Positions 23,095-32,218 of a stretch of 64,000 nt of DNA are shown one piece after another. The notes under the pieces were generated by a model. It was not told the DNA's origin and ran no database searches. It was given only the letters and a program-made list of their open reading frames with translations. Within the stretch, counting starts at the first letter, position 1, and every line of letters starts with the position of its first letter. Both the position numbers and the translations under genes were made by a program. Source of the stretch: Eopsaltria australis (Eukaryota > Chordata > Aves > Passeriformes > Petroicidae); NCBI GenBank assembly GCA_034509425.1, contig JAVTVJ010000821.1, positions 62,001-126,000 on the forward strand. The letters are read 5' to 3'.

Positions 23095-25660
23095 TCTGAA
23101 GGTCTGGCTTTACTGACCTCAGTGGACACCACTTGATTTTGCCTTCCTTTTTGACAGCTGCGTACCCCCGCCCTGTGAGTACCAGTCTCCAGCCCCATTC
23201 CCATTCGCCTAGTTCATTTTTAATTATGACTTGCAGGCCCTCCTCTAATGCTCGGGTGGCCCAGTGTTTTTGAGCGGGACAGTTTGTTTCATCCCCCCTA
23301 GAGAATTGGTTCAGTGCTAGCAAAGCGGTTGCTAGTATACGTGCTTGGTCCCCTGAGGGAATGGAATTTTCAAAGCCTTCTGCTTTTGCTAATACTTCTA
23401 ACTTGGCTTTCAGGGTCTGATTTGCTTGCTCAACAATGGCCTGCCCGGTGCTGTTATATGGGATACCTTGCACTAGAGTGATGCCCCATTTCGAGGCGAA
23501 TTCTTGCACTGGTTTGGAGATAAAATTGGAACCGTTGTCAGTTTTAATCTGTTTGGGGATGCCAAGCCACGCCATGGCTGTCAGCCAGTGCTGAATTGTG
23601 GCTCTAGAGTTAGTTTTGGGGTGCTGCGTGGCCACAATCACTCCGCTGTAAGTGTCCACTGTCACTGCAAGCCATGCCCAAGGCTTCAGCAGTTGACGTA
23701 AAGTGAAGTCTGACTGCCAGATTTCTGAGGGCTTGAGACCTCTTGGGTTGATCCCACTGGACCATAGGGGTAACTTCTGGCAATGAGGGCAGGTGGCCAC
23801 TACATGTTTTGCGTCTGCTGCTGAGATCCCGCATCTCTTCGCCAGTGCCTTGGCTCCGATGTGGAGTGACTCATGTAATTGACGAGCTTTTTGCAGTGTC
23901 CACACTCCCTTTGCTGCGGCGTCTGCCTTGTCGTTGCTGGTCTGGAAATAACCTTTAACTGGGTTGTGGCTGTTGATGTGGATGACAGACACGGTGCCCT
24001 GTCGCGAGGAGAGTGCTTCTTCCAGCATTAGAGCTGCTGCAGATGTTGACACACCTGGTCCTGACATGGCTAGGCAGAGCCTTGCCACGAATATAGAGTC
24101 TGTTACAATGTTGAGGTGTTCTTCTTGGAAGAGTCCACACGCCAAGACCACTGCTGTTGCCTCCAGCTGTTGCACTGACAGTGTGGGGTCACGTGCTTTG
24201 ATGCAGTGCCACTGTTCTCCTGTCTGCCACACCGCCGCTGCGGTAGAAGTTGTAGAGGAAGTGTCTGTGAAGACCGTCGGTCCTGGCAGTGGTCGGTCTG
24301 CGACCTTTGGTGGCACGTCTATGTCCACAATGGTCAGTAGCTGGGTCCAAGGTGGTTTGGCGGAGTAGGAGATTTCTCCTGCGAAGCCTGTGAGAGCAAG
24401 GGCTAGGTGCTCCTGTGTCGTGGTTGATTCTGTGATCGGCTGCTTGCGGAAGGGAAGGTGGATTCTTGTCGGCTCGGTTCCCAGGTGTCTCAAGGCAAGT
24501 TTTCTGCCCTTCGTGATGAGGTTGGCGATGCATTCGATTCCTGGGGAGAATGCACGAGCCGGTTTTCCAAGGACTATCCACTGGATCGGCCGGGACTTCT
24601 CTGAAGGCCCTTGGGCTAGTGCTCCCACTCCTCCCTTCGGTGTAAAGTGGACATATAAATCAAGCGGCATGCTTGGGTTCCATCTGGCAAGGGTGCTGGT
24701 GGACATCTGATGCTCGATGAAGTCAAGAGAGCTCGCTGCTTGTGGCGTTAGTTGTTTGGGTTCCCAAGGGTGCTTGCCTTTCAGGAGCTCATGCAAGGGG
24801 TCCATGATCTCAGGAGGAATCAGGACGATGTTACGGAGCCACTGCAGGGATCCCACGAGGCGCTGCACGTCATGGAGCGTCTTGATGTCTCGGCGGACCT
24901 TCACCTTGGGGGGTGTCACGTAGGTGCTTGTGATTTCTACTCCCAGGAAGGTCACGCAGGGTCCTTTCTTGATCTTCGTGCTCATGATCTTGAAGCCGTT
25001 TGCTTGGAGAGTCTCCGTGATTGTGGACACTAAGTGATCCACTTGGCTTGCTGATGGTGCAGCGACGAGGATGTCATCTATGTATTGGATGATGGTTGCA
25101 GCGGGATAGGAGTGTCGGACTGGCATCAGTGCTTTGTCCACGGTGATCTGGCATATGGAGGGACTGTCCACGAACCCTTGAGGTAATACTTTCCATTGAA
25201 AGCGAAGGTTGGGTCTATTGCCATTTGGGAACATGACAGAAAAAGCAAAACGTTCTTTGTCTTCAGGGTGCAGAGGTATTGAAAAGAAACAGTCTTTAAT
25301 GTCCAGCACTGCGCATGGCTGGCCTTCGGGGATAGCTGAGTTCATGGGCAGCAGTGTCTGAACTGGACCCATGGGTCTGGCTGTCTTATTTACTTCTCTC
25401 AGGTCATGGATGAGGCGGTAACTTTCTCCAGACTTTTTGGGGATTACAAATACAGGGGTGTTCCACGGGCTGATGGAGGGTTCTATATGACCCTTTTGTA
25501 GTTCACGGTCAACCAGTTCCAGCAAAGCTGCCATTCGAGGCTCTGACAGGGGCCACTGCTCCACGTATACAATTTCTGATTTCCAAGTCAATTTAATTGG
25601 CAGCGGTGGATGAACTGCAGTGGCCCTCATGGTAAATTTGTCATCCTGACTCCTAACAGA
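23024..25660 (-). CDS. pol: ERV-B pol: reverse transcriptase, RNase H, integrase (open)
   Basis: Polymerase polyprotein reached by -1 frameshift from pro. RT starts near the pro stop with the conserved W-P-L segment, then IPLHPEDKERFAFSV, LPQG and an intact YIDD catalytic box: a class II (beta-like) signature. RNase H shows D (FTDTSS), E (QLEATAV), D (IVTDS) and D (NDKADA). Integrase has an H-x3-H / C-x2-C zinc domain (LHESLH, CPHCQ) and a D,D,E core (QSDFT, KTDNGSNF, IVEQANQ), then a basic C-terminal domain. No internal stop or frameshift is seen. The same open frame extends upstream to 26236, but those residues are the out-of-frame shadow of pro. The 3' end overlaps the env leader by about 70 nt, as usual. 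Confidence 0.93.
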   Translation of the reverse strand, partial: SVRSQDDKFTMRATAVHPPLPIKLTWKSEIVYVEQWPLSEPRMAALLELVDRELQKGHIEPSISPWNTPVFVIPKKSGESYRLIHDLREVNKTARPMGPVQTLLPMNSAIPEGQPCAVLDIKDCFFSIPLHPEDKERFAFSVMFPNGNRPNLRFQWKVLPQGFVDSPSICQITVDKALMPVRHSYPAATIIQYIDDILVAAPSASQVDHLVSTITETLQANGFKIMSTKIKKGPCVTFLGVEITSTYVTPPKVKVRRDIKTLHDVQRLVGSLQWLRNIVLIPPEIMDPLHELLKGKHPWEPKQLTPQAASSLDFIEHQMSTSTLARWNPSMPLDLYVHFTPKGGVGALAQGPSEKSRPIQWIVLGKPARAFSPGIECIANLITKGRKLALRHLGTEPTRIHLPFRKQPITESTTTQEHLALALTGFAGEISYSAKPPWTQLLTIVDIDVPPKVADRPLPGPTVFTDTSSTTSTAAAVWQTGEQWHCIKARDPTLSVQQLEATAVVLACGLFQEEHLNIVTDSIFVARLCLAMSGPGVSTSAAALMLEEALSSRQGTVSVIHINSHNPVKGYFQTSNDKADAAAKGVWTLQKARQLHESLHIGAKALAKRCGISAADAKHVVATCPHCQKLPLWSSGINPRGLKPSEIWQSDFTLRQLLKPWAWLAVTVDTYSGVIVATQHPKTNSRATIQHWLTAMAWLGIPKQIKTDNGSNFISKPVQEFASKWGITLVQGIPYNSTGQAIVEQANQTLKAKLEVLAKAEGFENSIPSGDQARILATALLALNQFSRGDETNCPAQKHWATRALEEGLQVIIKNELGEWEWGWRLVLTGRGYAAVKKEGKIKWCPLRSVKPDLQNEQNETNENCEFLFTGHARGTPP

Positions 25661-26277
25661 GCAAGGATGTCCCTTCCTATCAAAGGTGGAGAGTTCTGTA
25701 GAATGTAGGGGTAGATTGCCACTGTCTGTTCTGGTCCCTTTTTTGTGTGAAGTGTTATAGCTACCAACTGGGTGCTTTTCCACGCCCGGGATGGCCCTCC
25801 CACACCATTCACTGGGGGGACTTCTGTAAATTGCCAATGTTGTGGCCAATGTGCTTGGGGAATAATTGTACAATCTGAACCCGTGTCTGCCCAAAACTGA
25901 AGCCTTATGACGTGGGGATCCTGACTGCCATAGAGGCGGCATGTCTCCCACACTATCAGGGGCTCTTTCCCTACTTTCATGGCCAGGGCCACCCAGGGGT
26001 TCCTCTCTGGGGCGCCCCCTGCTGGCCCTGTGGCACAAGTGCGGCTTGTGGCTGTGGTGGGTGCAATGGTGCTGCTGGCGGTGCTGTGAAACTCTGCATT
26101 TGCACCGTTTGTGTGGGTGCAGGACTGGCTGTCTCCTGCGGGGGCATAGGGAATGAGGGCCCCCCACCCCACTGAGGGTTGGCATAGATGGGCCGCCTTG
26201 CATTCGCAACGGGAGGAGGCTGGGTGTGGCCCGCATGCCCCCTCCCCCTCCCGTTTCCCCGGGGTCGGGATCTGCAT
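25627..26277 (-). CDS. pro: ERV-B pro: aspartic protease
   Basis: The 216-codon frame lies -1 relative to gag and overlaps gag's proline/glutamine-rich end. The protease domain occupies roughly the last 120 residues: FWADTGSDCTIIP carries the catalytic D-T-G (with S in place of the usual A), and IGRDILALLG is the conserved C-terminal G-R-D block. Retroviral protease acts as a dimer to process Gag and Pol. The N-terminal half has no recognised domain and could be linker. The ATG at the left end is unlikely to be a real start; entry would be by frameshift, but I see no canonical slippery heptamer at the gag/pro junction. Confidence 0.85.
   Translation of the reverse strand: MQIPTPGKREGEGACGPHPASSRCECKAAHLCQPSVGWGALIPYAPAGDSQSCTHTNGANAEFHSTASSTIAPTTATSRTCATGPAGGAPERNPWVALAMKVGKEPLIVWETCRLYGSQDPHVIRLQFWADTGSDCTIIPQAHWPQHWQFTEVPPVNGVGGPSRAWKSTQLVAITLHTKKGPEQTVAIYPYILQNSPPLIGRDILALLGVRMTNLP
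25633..25639 (-). promoter_or_regulatory. -1 ribosomal frameshift heptamer, pro to pol
   Basis: A AAT TTA on the minus strand, correctly phased to pro codons AAT and TTA, lies just before the pro stop (TGA at 25627-25629). It fits the X-XXY-YYZ slippery rule and moves ribosomes into the pol frame, which is open from here. Confidence 0.88.
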
Positions 26278-28327
26278 TACTTAGCGAGGTGTCCCTTCCT
26301 CCCGCAGCCCCAACAGGCCCCTCTCACGCGCGCTTGAGATGGAGGCCCCGCCGGGGGAGGCTGGGATTTGTGGGGACAGCCCGTTGCGATGTGGCCTGCC
26401 TGTCCACATTTGAAGCATGCCATTGCACTAGTTAGATCACGTACGGCAGCCTGAAAAGGGGTTAGCTGTTCTTCCCTAACTACATGTTTGATCATATCAG
26501 CCAGGCTGGCTCTTATTGGAACGGAGTGCAAGATTTCTTTGGTAACAGTGTTACTTTGTTGCCGCAAGCAGTCTGCTACAACGGGTCCTTTTGCCGCTGC
26601 AGGCAGGGTAGAGGCGTCTACTGCTGCCTGTAGGCGGTCTACAAACTTTGTGAAGCTTTCACTTTTTGTTTGTTTTATGGTGGACCACGGTGAAGGTTTA
26701 GCTACTACACGAGATGCAGCACGAATGGCTTCTCTGGCAGCTCGGGTTGTGGCCCTGACTTCCTCAGCTCGCAATTGTGCAGCTTGCTGCTGAGGTGTAA
26801 TCATCTCATCATGTTTCCCTGTCAGCCTGGACAAGCTCGAGCCATGCAGTGGTTGCCCCGCCCCAGAGGACTGGGCTAATAGGTTCATACAATTGTCTGT
26901 CCATTCCTGTTTAAAAACAATCATTCCTGCCCCATCAAAAATCATGCGACCTATTTGTTTAATGTCAAAGGGGAGCAGGTTCTCATTGCTAAAAAGGCCG
27001 TCTATGAGAGTAGAAACAATGAGAGAATCCATCCCTTTTTCTGAGATTGCTTTGACAATCGTTTGTATATCTTTGGGGTTTACCGGGTCATATACTTGTT
27101 GTTGGTTTCCGTTTTGCCCCGTGGTTCTCACCGGGAAAGCATGGACTGTAGCTGAGGGCACCCATTTTGCACAAGCTATTTTTATCTTTCCCCAGTCGGT
27201 GAATTTGTATTGTGATTGCTTTCCGGCGTAATTTAAAACTTTATTCGTTTTCATTTCAAATTGTGATAGCTCTGCTTCTTCCGACTCTGTGTCCCCATCA
27301 GTTTCCGATAACTCAGCAGAGCTAGCGGAGCTGTTGTCGGACTCAGAGCCGGAAGTCGACTGCCAGAGCACTTCCGGGATTCCGTGCCTTTTCTCGCGGC
27401 TCTGGCCCCGCTCCTCCCCCCGGGGGTGGTGCCGGTCCCGCCCCCTGGGCTTGCCCTGCCTCCCGTAAGGGGAGGGCTCTCCTTTAAATGGTAATGGCAT
27501 TGAGCACGGCTCTTGACTGGGCATGCACTCTCTGCCGCTCTCCCGTGCCCACGCGTTTGCAGCTCTCTCTTCCCACGCATGCGCAGCAGCGAACACTTGC
27601 AATTGTTGCTCGTTCCCGCCGCTGAAACCCTGGCCCCGCCCATCTCCTTGTTCGCCCGCGCCATTTTGAACTGCATAGGGCAGGGGAGAGGGGTTCACTC
27701 GCGCTCCCTCTCTAGCTGCCCTCTCGGTTTCCCTGGCTTCGGTTGCCAATCCCTCCCAAAAAGATCGCGCGTATTGCTGCGCTTCCAGCGTTGGATCGTT
27801 AACCGGCGGCGGAGGGACGGATGGGGAAACCGCGGACGTTTGGGAAGTTTCCGCGGCAGGGGGTGGATCCGGCGGGCTCGGCGGAAGGGTCGGGAGGTTT
27901 TCTGGGGGCCCCGGGGCGTTTGGATTCGGGTTCGGGGAGGAGGGAAGCGCGCCCGGTCCCCGCGAACCCCCGCTCTCAGATAGACCGTCTCGGGGTCGGT
28001 CTGTGTCATTGCTCCTACCCCCAGCTTAGGAGTAGCTAATAAACATGCACGTGCAGCTTTCCAAGTCTCTTGTTGTTCCAGCGCTTGGCGTAAAGCCGTT
28101 TCTACTTTCCCCCACGCTTTGAGACTTTTTCCGCTGCCCGAGACTTTAGTTTCCTCTGCTAAAACATTGGTACATTTCTCCCACACCTCTGGGTGTAATA
28201 TTTCTAGTGGACGCTCAATCGTCCCAAGCTCCAGGAGTTTTGCAATAGCAATATAAAAATCCTTGAGCTTACACTTAATTCTCCACTGCTTATAAAGTAA
28301 ACTCACAACTTCTGCGATGGTCTCCAT
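25977..28327 (-). pseudogene. gag: ERV-B gag: one frameshift and one nonsense codon
   Basis: Structural polyprotein. The first ATG after the PBS that begins a gag-like helical matrix (28325-28327) opens a frame with METIAEVVSLLYKQW at its start; this MA frame runs into a proline-rich region and switches frame at about 27950. The second frame holds the capsid, including a major-homology-like FTKFVDRLQAAVD segment, and two zinc knuckles. The first is intact (CFKCGQAGHIATGC). The second begins CWGCGRKGHLAK and is cut by TAA at 26277-26279 exactly where its last residues should be, and the codon after the stop is cysteine. The frame then stays open for about 100 Pro/Gln-rich codons to TGA at 25977-25979, which I take as the original terminus. 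Confidence 0.85.
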
Positions 28328-28434
28328 AGTGACCGCGGGTCCTTTGGGGACGTCTCCCCCGCCTGAAGTCAGCTTGGCTGCCCCGGACGCTGTCTCTTGT
28401 CCAGGTGAACCCCGTTGCCCGAGCTCTTTCTTCT

Positions 28435-28452
28435 TCCCGGGTTTCGGCACCA
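28435..28452 (-). promoter_or_regulatory. ERV-B primer-binding site, tRNA-Phe
   Basis: TGGTGCCGAAACCCGGGA on the minus strand, 3 nt inside the 5' LTR, equals the complement of the 3' end of vertebrate tRNA-Phe(GAA) plus CCA as I know it, 18 of 18. Confidence 0.88.
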
Positions 28453-28455
28453 CTA

Positions 28456-28811
28456 TGTTGCCTTCTTGCTATGAAGGCAGGCGACCTGGTTCAAGAACGA
28501 CAGCACGGCAGCCCGGCCTCACCCGAGCCACTCGGTCCACGACGCACAAACACCAATGTGGTGGATGGTCAAATGGCCTTTATTATCTTATCTCATGAGG
28601 TTAAATAGTCTAGGGGGGCTTCACTACGTCAGAAAGGGGATGGTGGGATAGCTAGGGTTACTAAGGAGTGGAAAACTACTGGGGTTTAGGAGGGGTTGCA
28701 TACTTCGGGTGATCTCTTATCATGCAGGAATGAAGGGAGGGAGATTCCATGCTGCCCTTTGCTTTCCGTCACATCGCGAGATCTTCCGTCCACCTGTCCC
28801 TATCTACCACA
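28456..28811 (-). repeat. 5' LTR of ERV-B
   Basis: 356 bp, near-identical to the 3' LTR, and next to the PBS on its inner side. Confidence 0.92.
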
Positions 28812-31800
28812 GGCTCTTAGAGTGTCAAGGAGAGTGTAGGAAGAAGGTTGAGGCCCTGAGAGAAGAGCTACAATAAGCACCATGAGCAGCCCTGGGGACA
28901 GACAGGGATGTTTGGCCCCTTCTATGGGAATGCTGGGCCACAGCCAGCATTGGGGGATGAGTTCAAGCCCCAAAGGCATTAAAAGTTCTTTGAGGACTGT
29001 CTGGGATTGCTCACAAGGGCAATTTGCACTTTCCAAGGACGAGTGAGCAGGTTGTGCAAGGAAAGGCTAGCGAGAGGTTAGCGAGTTGCTCCCAGGAGCC
29101 AGGTGACTGAAGCACAGGCCACACTAGAGGTGCCCACAGTCAGGACCTGAGTGGGGTGCCTATCCCTAGCATAGTACGTGCTTGGTGAAGTCTTTGCTGT
29201 GATGCCTGGGCTTGGACATCTGTGTTGCCTGTGAATTTGGTCTGTCCCTGTCATGGCAGCTGGCTCTTCTACACCCCCTTTCCTAGCCCCGTCCTGTCTA
29301 GGACACAACTCCGGTTTGCAGAAAGCAGGTGCAGATGCAAACACCACTTGCCTCACCCTCATAACCAGAGGTGAGGCACTGCTGAAGTCATATCCCATGG
29401 TCATTACTCCTCTCTCCACACTCATGGCTCCCTCTGGCCAAAAGTTTGGCATGGACAAGAGCACTGTTTGAAGCAACAGCATGATATCCAATAACTCCCT
29501 TTGGACACAGCAAAGAAGACCTTTGCTCCCCAAGTTACAAAGCAGTTCAGTGATTCTCCCTCTAATACAAGGCTAGCATTTGAAATGTGATGCAGGAGAG
29601 CTCTCCTGGTGAGGAGAGGCAGGAATGGTGGAGGATAAGGGCCCTGTCCCACTGTTGAGTTCCCACAGAGCAGGATAAGCCCATGACACCAAAGTCTGCT
29701 GTGATCTGTCCTCATCTTCCTCATCTGCATCCTTTGCAGATCAAATGGGCTGCTAAACTGCTGGCACATCTCCTGGCTGGCTGGCCCACTGCACACTGAT
29801 AAGGAAGGAAGTGACAGGCGGTGAAGATTGCCAGCTCTAGCCAGCCTGGCTCTGCCCTTCTAAACCCACAGTGGCTTTTCCTACACCACATTGCTCCTGA
29901 AAATCACAGGCAAGCACCTCTGTGTCTCCAGTGTGGTGGAGTAGGTGTCAGTACACCTGGGGACACCAGGGTGAGCAAGGACCTTTCCTCTCCTCAGTTC
30001 AGCCATACCTTGTGAAGATGCTGATGCTGGAGCTTTAGAGTTTGTCATCTCATCACAATGTCTCCAACCCAGAGGTAGGAAGGCAGATGTGGCATTGTCC
30101 TGATGAAGGTGGCCCATGGCCTGCAGGCAATGGGATGCCCCATGGCCCCCTTGCTTGTGGTATTAGCCTGTTGTGCTAATGCCATTTAATTCAAGGTTTC
30201 ATGAAAGTCAGTGGAGACACCTGGACTTCTATCAGACAAATACAGACTGCCTGAAGTAGACTCAAGCCTGAAACCTGAATTTCCTTGATGTGAATAGCCC
30301 TTTCAGCACCTTCTCTGGAATGGTAGCCCCTCCTTCATTATCATCTCTTAGCCATTAGCTGGTCTCTAATCTCCTCAGCAGCATTTGGAGGAAGATCCCT
30401 GGACAGACATAACTCAAGCACTGGGTGGCTGCTAAGGCTTGGTCATGGTGCCCAGCTGCCAGAAATGCTGCAGAAAACACAGAACCTACCTCATACTTTT
30501 TAAATGGCCCCCTCCACTTCCACCTCCAAGAGAGCAAATATTTACACATTTCTCTTCCCCATCCAACAGTCCCTCCCAGTCCAGCCCCCTAGACCATGGC
30601 TCCAGCAGCAGCTCAGGTACTTGGGGAAATACCTGGGGTTTAGTCTCACAAAATCTTGGATTTGAAAGGAATTGATTTAATAACACACACACCCCAAGTA
30701 GAGGGAAGCTGACTCTATTTACTTTTCTTCTAGTATGGAGCACTTCTTGTCCTGCACCACATGATCCCTTGATCAGGCTCAAGAGCTCAACCCTGAGGCA
30801 AGTGACCAGAAGGAGAAAGGGGGAGCAGCTATGTCAGAGCAGAGAAGGCCACTTTGGCCTTTACTCTAGCCCCCTTGTGTCATGGAGTGATCAGCAACCT
30901 GGCCAAGATCTGGAGCCTTTTTCTGCCCTCCCCAGCAGGCAGTCAAGAGGGTCTCCCTGCTACTTCGGCTGGCATTGATGGCATCAACTGGAAATACTCA
31001 GTAGTGCCATCCTCAGGGGTCATACTAGAGGGGGGTAACAGGGCTGGGAACTCTCATGTCCTTGGCAGAGGGGGAACTGATGGGCCTCACAGTCATGGAA
31101 GAAAAAATTGTTTCAGAGAGTTTCAGTTCTGGGCCTCTTAAGGAAATCACAGAGCATCTTGTGATTTAGAGACAAATATGCAAGACAAGGAGAGCTCTAA
31201 GCCACAGGTTTGGCACACTGCCTGAATTTTCCCCTCCTCTTTCAATGTAATTACAGTTGAGCCATGTAGTAATTGGGTAACTTTTTCCAAAGGAATCCTT
31301 TCACCAAGAGTGAATCATACTTGCCACAAAGAGAACACAGAGACAGATAAAAGACCTATAGATCCTATGGCTTATTGTGATAGAAGCATTTTGCCCCCAT
31401 CCCCTTCTTCCTCAGGCCCCTAGCTGTGTTCAGGGTAGGAGCGAGAGCCAGGCACGGCGTTTTCCCAGATATTTTCTCCCCAGTTTTCCAAGGCATCTTC
31501 CTCCTGGCTTACTCTGCCCTGCAGCCAAGATGAGCTGTACAGTTTTGAGGGTGCCAATGGGTTCTGTAGAAAAAGGACTGTTTTCCCTCCTTTGGTTCCC
31601 GCACCTACAAAAGTGGGTGGTAAAGCCTGGGTCAGCAGCTGGACGGTCTCTGGGGACAGAAAGGATTCCTAGCTCAATTGGGTGACCCTGGATGCAGCTT
31701 CAGTCCTCTGTTACTGGGGTTTCACCTGGACCACAAAGAGTTTCTGAGGCACTGTGTGCACTCAGCGACATTTCTTCTACTCCTGATTTAACTAGAGCTG

Positions 31801-32100
31801 AAGAGCCCCGCCCTCACCACAGACCCTTCCCGCCAAGTCTCGATCCATATGACCATTTTCCATGTGGGATAAAAGCCTCGGATAATAAAATATTCATTGT
31901 AAAACTATTTTCCATTGGATTCATAGCCACACACAGCTGGATCTCCTCCTGTAGTGGCCTGCAGCCTGCTTGGAAGGGTTGTGTTCAGCATCCTGGAGAG
32001 GAGGCTGGGTGAGGGTGGGAGGAGGCACCTCTGACTAATAGACACTCCGTCCTCCCAAAACAAACCCCTGCCACCCTTCCCATTGGTGCATGGGGTGGAG
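28812..32100. other. host DNA upstream of the galectin gene, no gene seen
   Basis: Apart from the probable promoter described separately, no coding exon or repeat end could be recognised. Frames up to 151 codons (29078-29533, minus) lack any domain. Confidence 0.45.
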
Positions 32101-32128
32101 AAGGGCTGGGACAACTCAGCTCTCCATC

Positions 32129-32136
32129 TATTTAAA
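32129..32136 (+). promoter_or_regulatory. TATA box of the galectin gene
   Basis: TATTTAAA lies 90 bp before the galectin ATG, in a GC-richer stretch. It predicts transcription start near 32160 and a 5' UTR of about 60 nt. Confidence 0.6.
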
Positions 32137-32218
32137 GGCAAGGGAGGGGCTCTGGGAGCTACTTGCCTGGGACCCTTGCACCTCAGGGGAGAGGAGCATT
32201 ATCCTGCAGAGCAGCACC

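Larger units (their letters stand above)
20609..28811 (-). mobile_element. ERV-B: near-complete class II provirus with gamma-type env
   Basis: 8.2 kb. The 355/356-bp LTRs differ at about six positions by eye. The flanks GGTTC (20604-20608) and GGCTC (28812-28816) look like a 5-bp TSD with one change. On the minus strand: 5' LTR, perfect tRNA-Phe PBS, gag, pro, pol (three frames, each shifted -1 as in betaretroviruses), env, polypurine tract, 3' LTR. The lesions seen are one frameshift and one nonsense codon in gag and two nonsense codons in env; pol is open throughout. The similarity of the LTRs and the few lesions make it one of the younger insertions in the window. Confidence 0.93.

Noticed and set aside
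23024..26236. A 1070-codon ERV-B pol starting at 26236
   Set aside because: The first about 190 codons are the out-of-frame shadow of pro; real pol begins at the frameshift site near 25639.
27513..27983. 156-codon plus frame across ERV-B gag
   Set aside because: Antisense shadow of GC-rich gag sequence.
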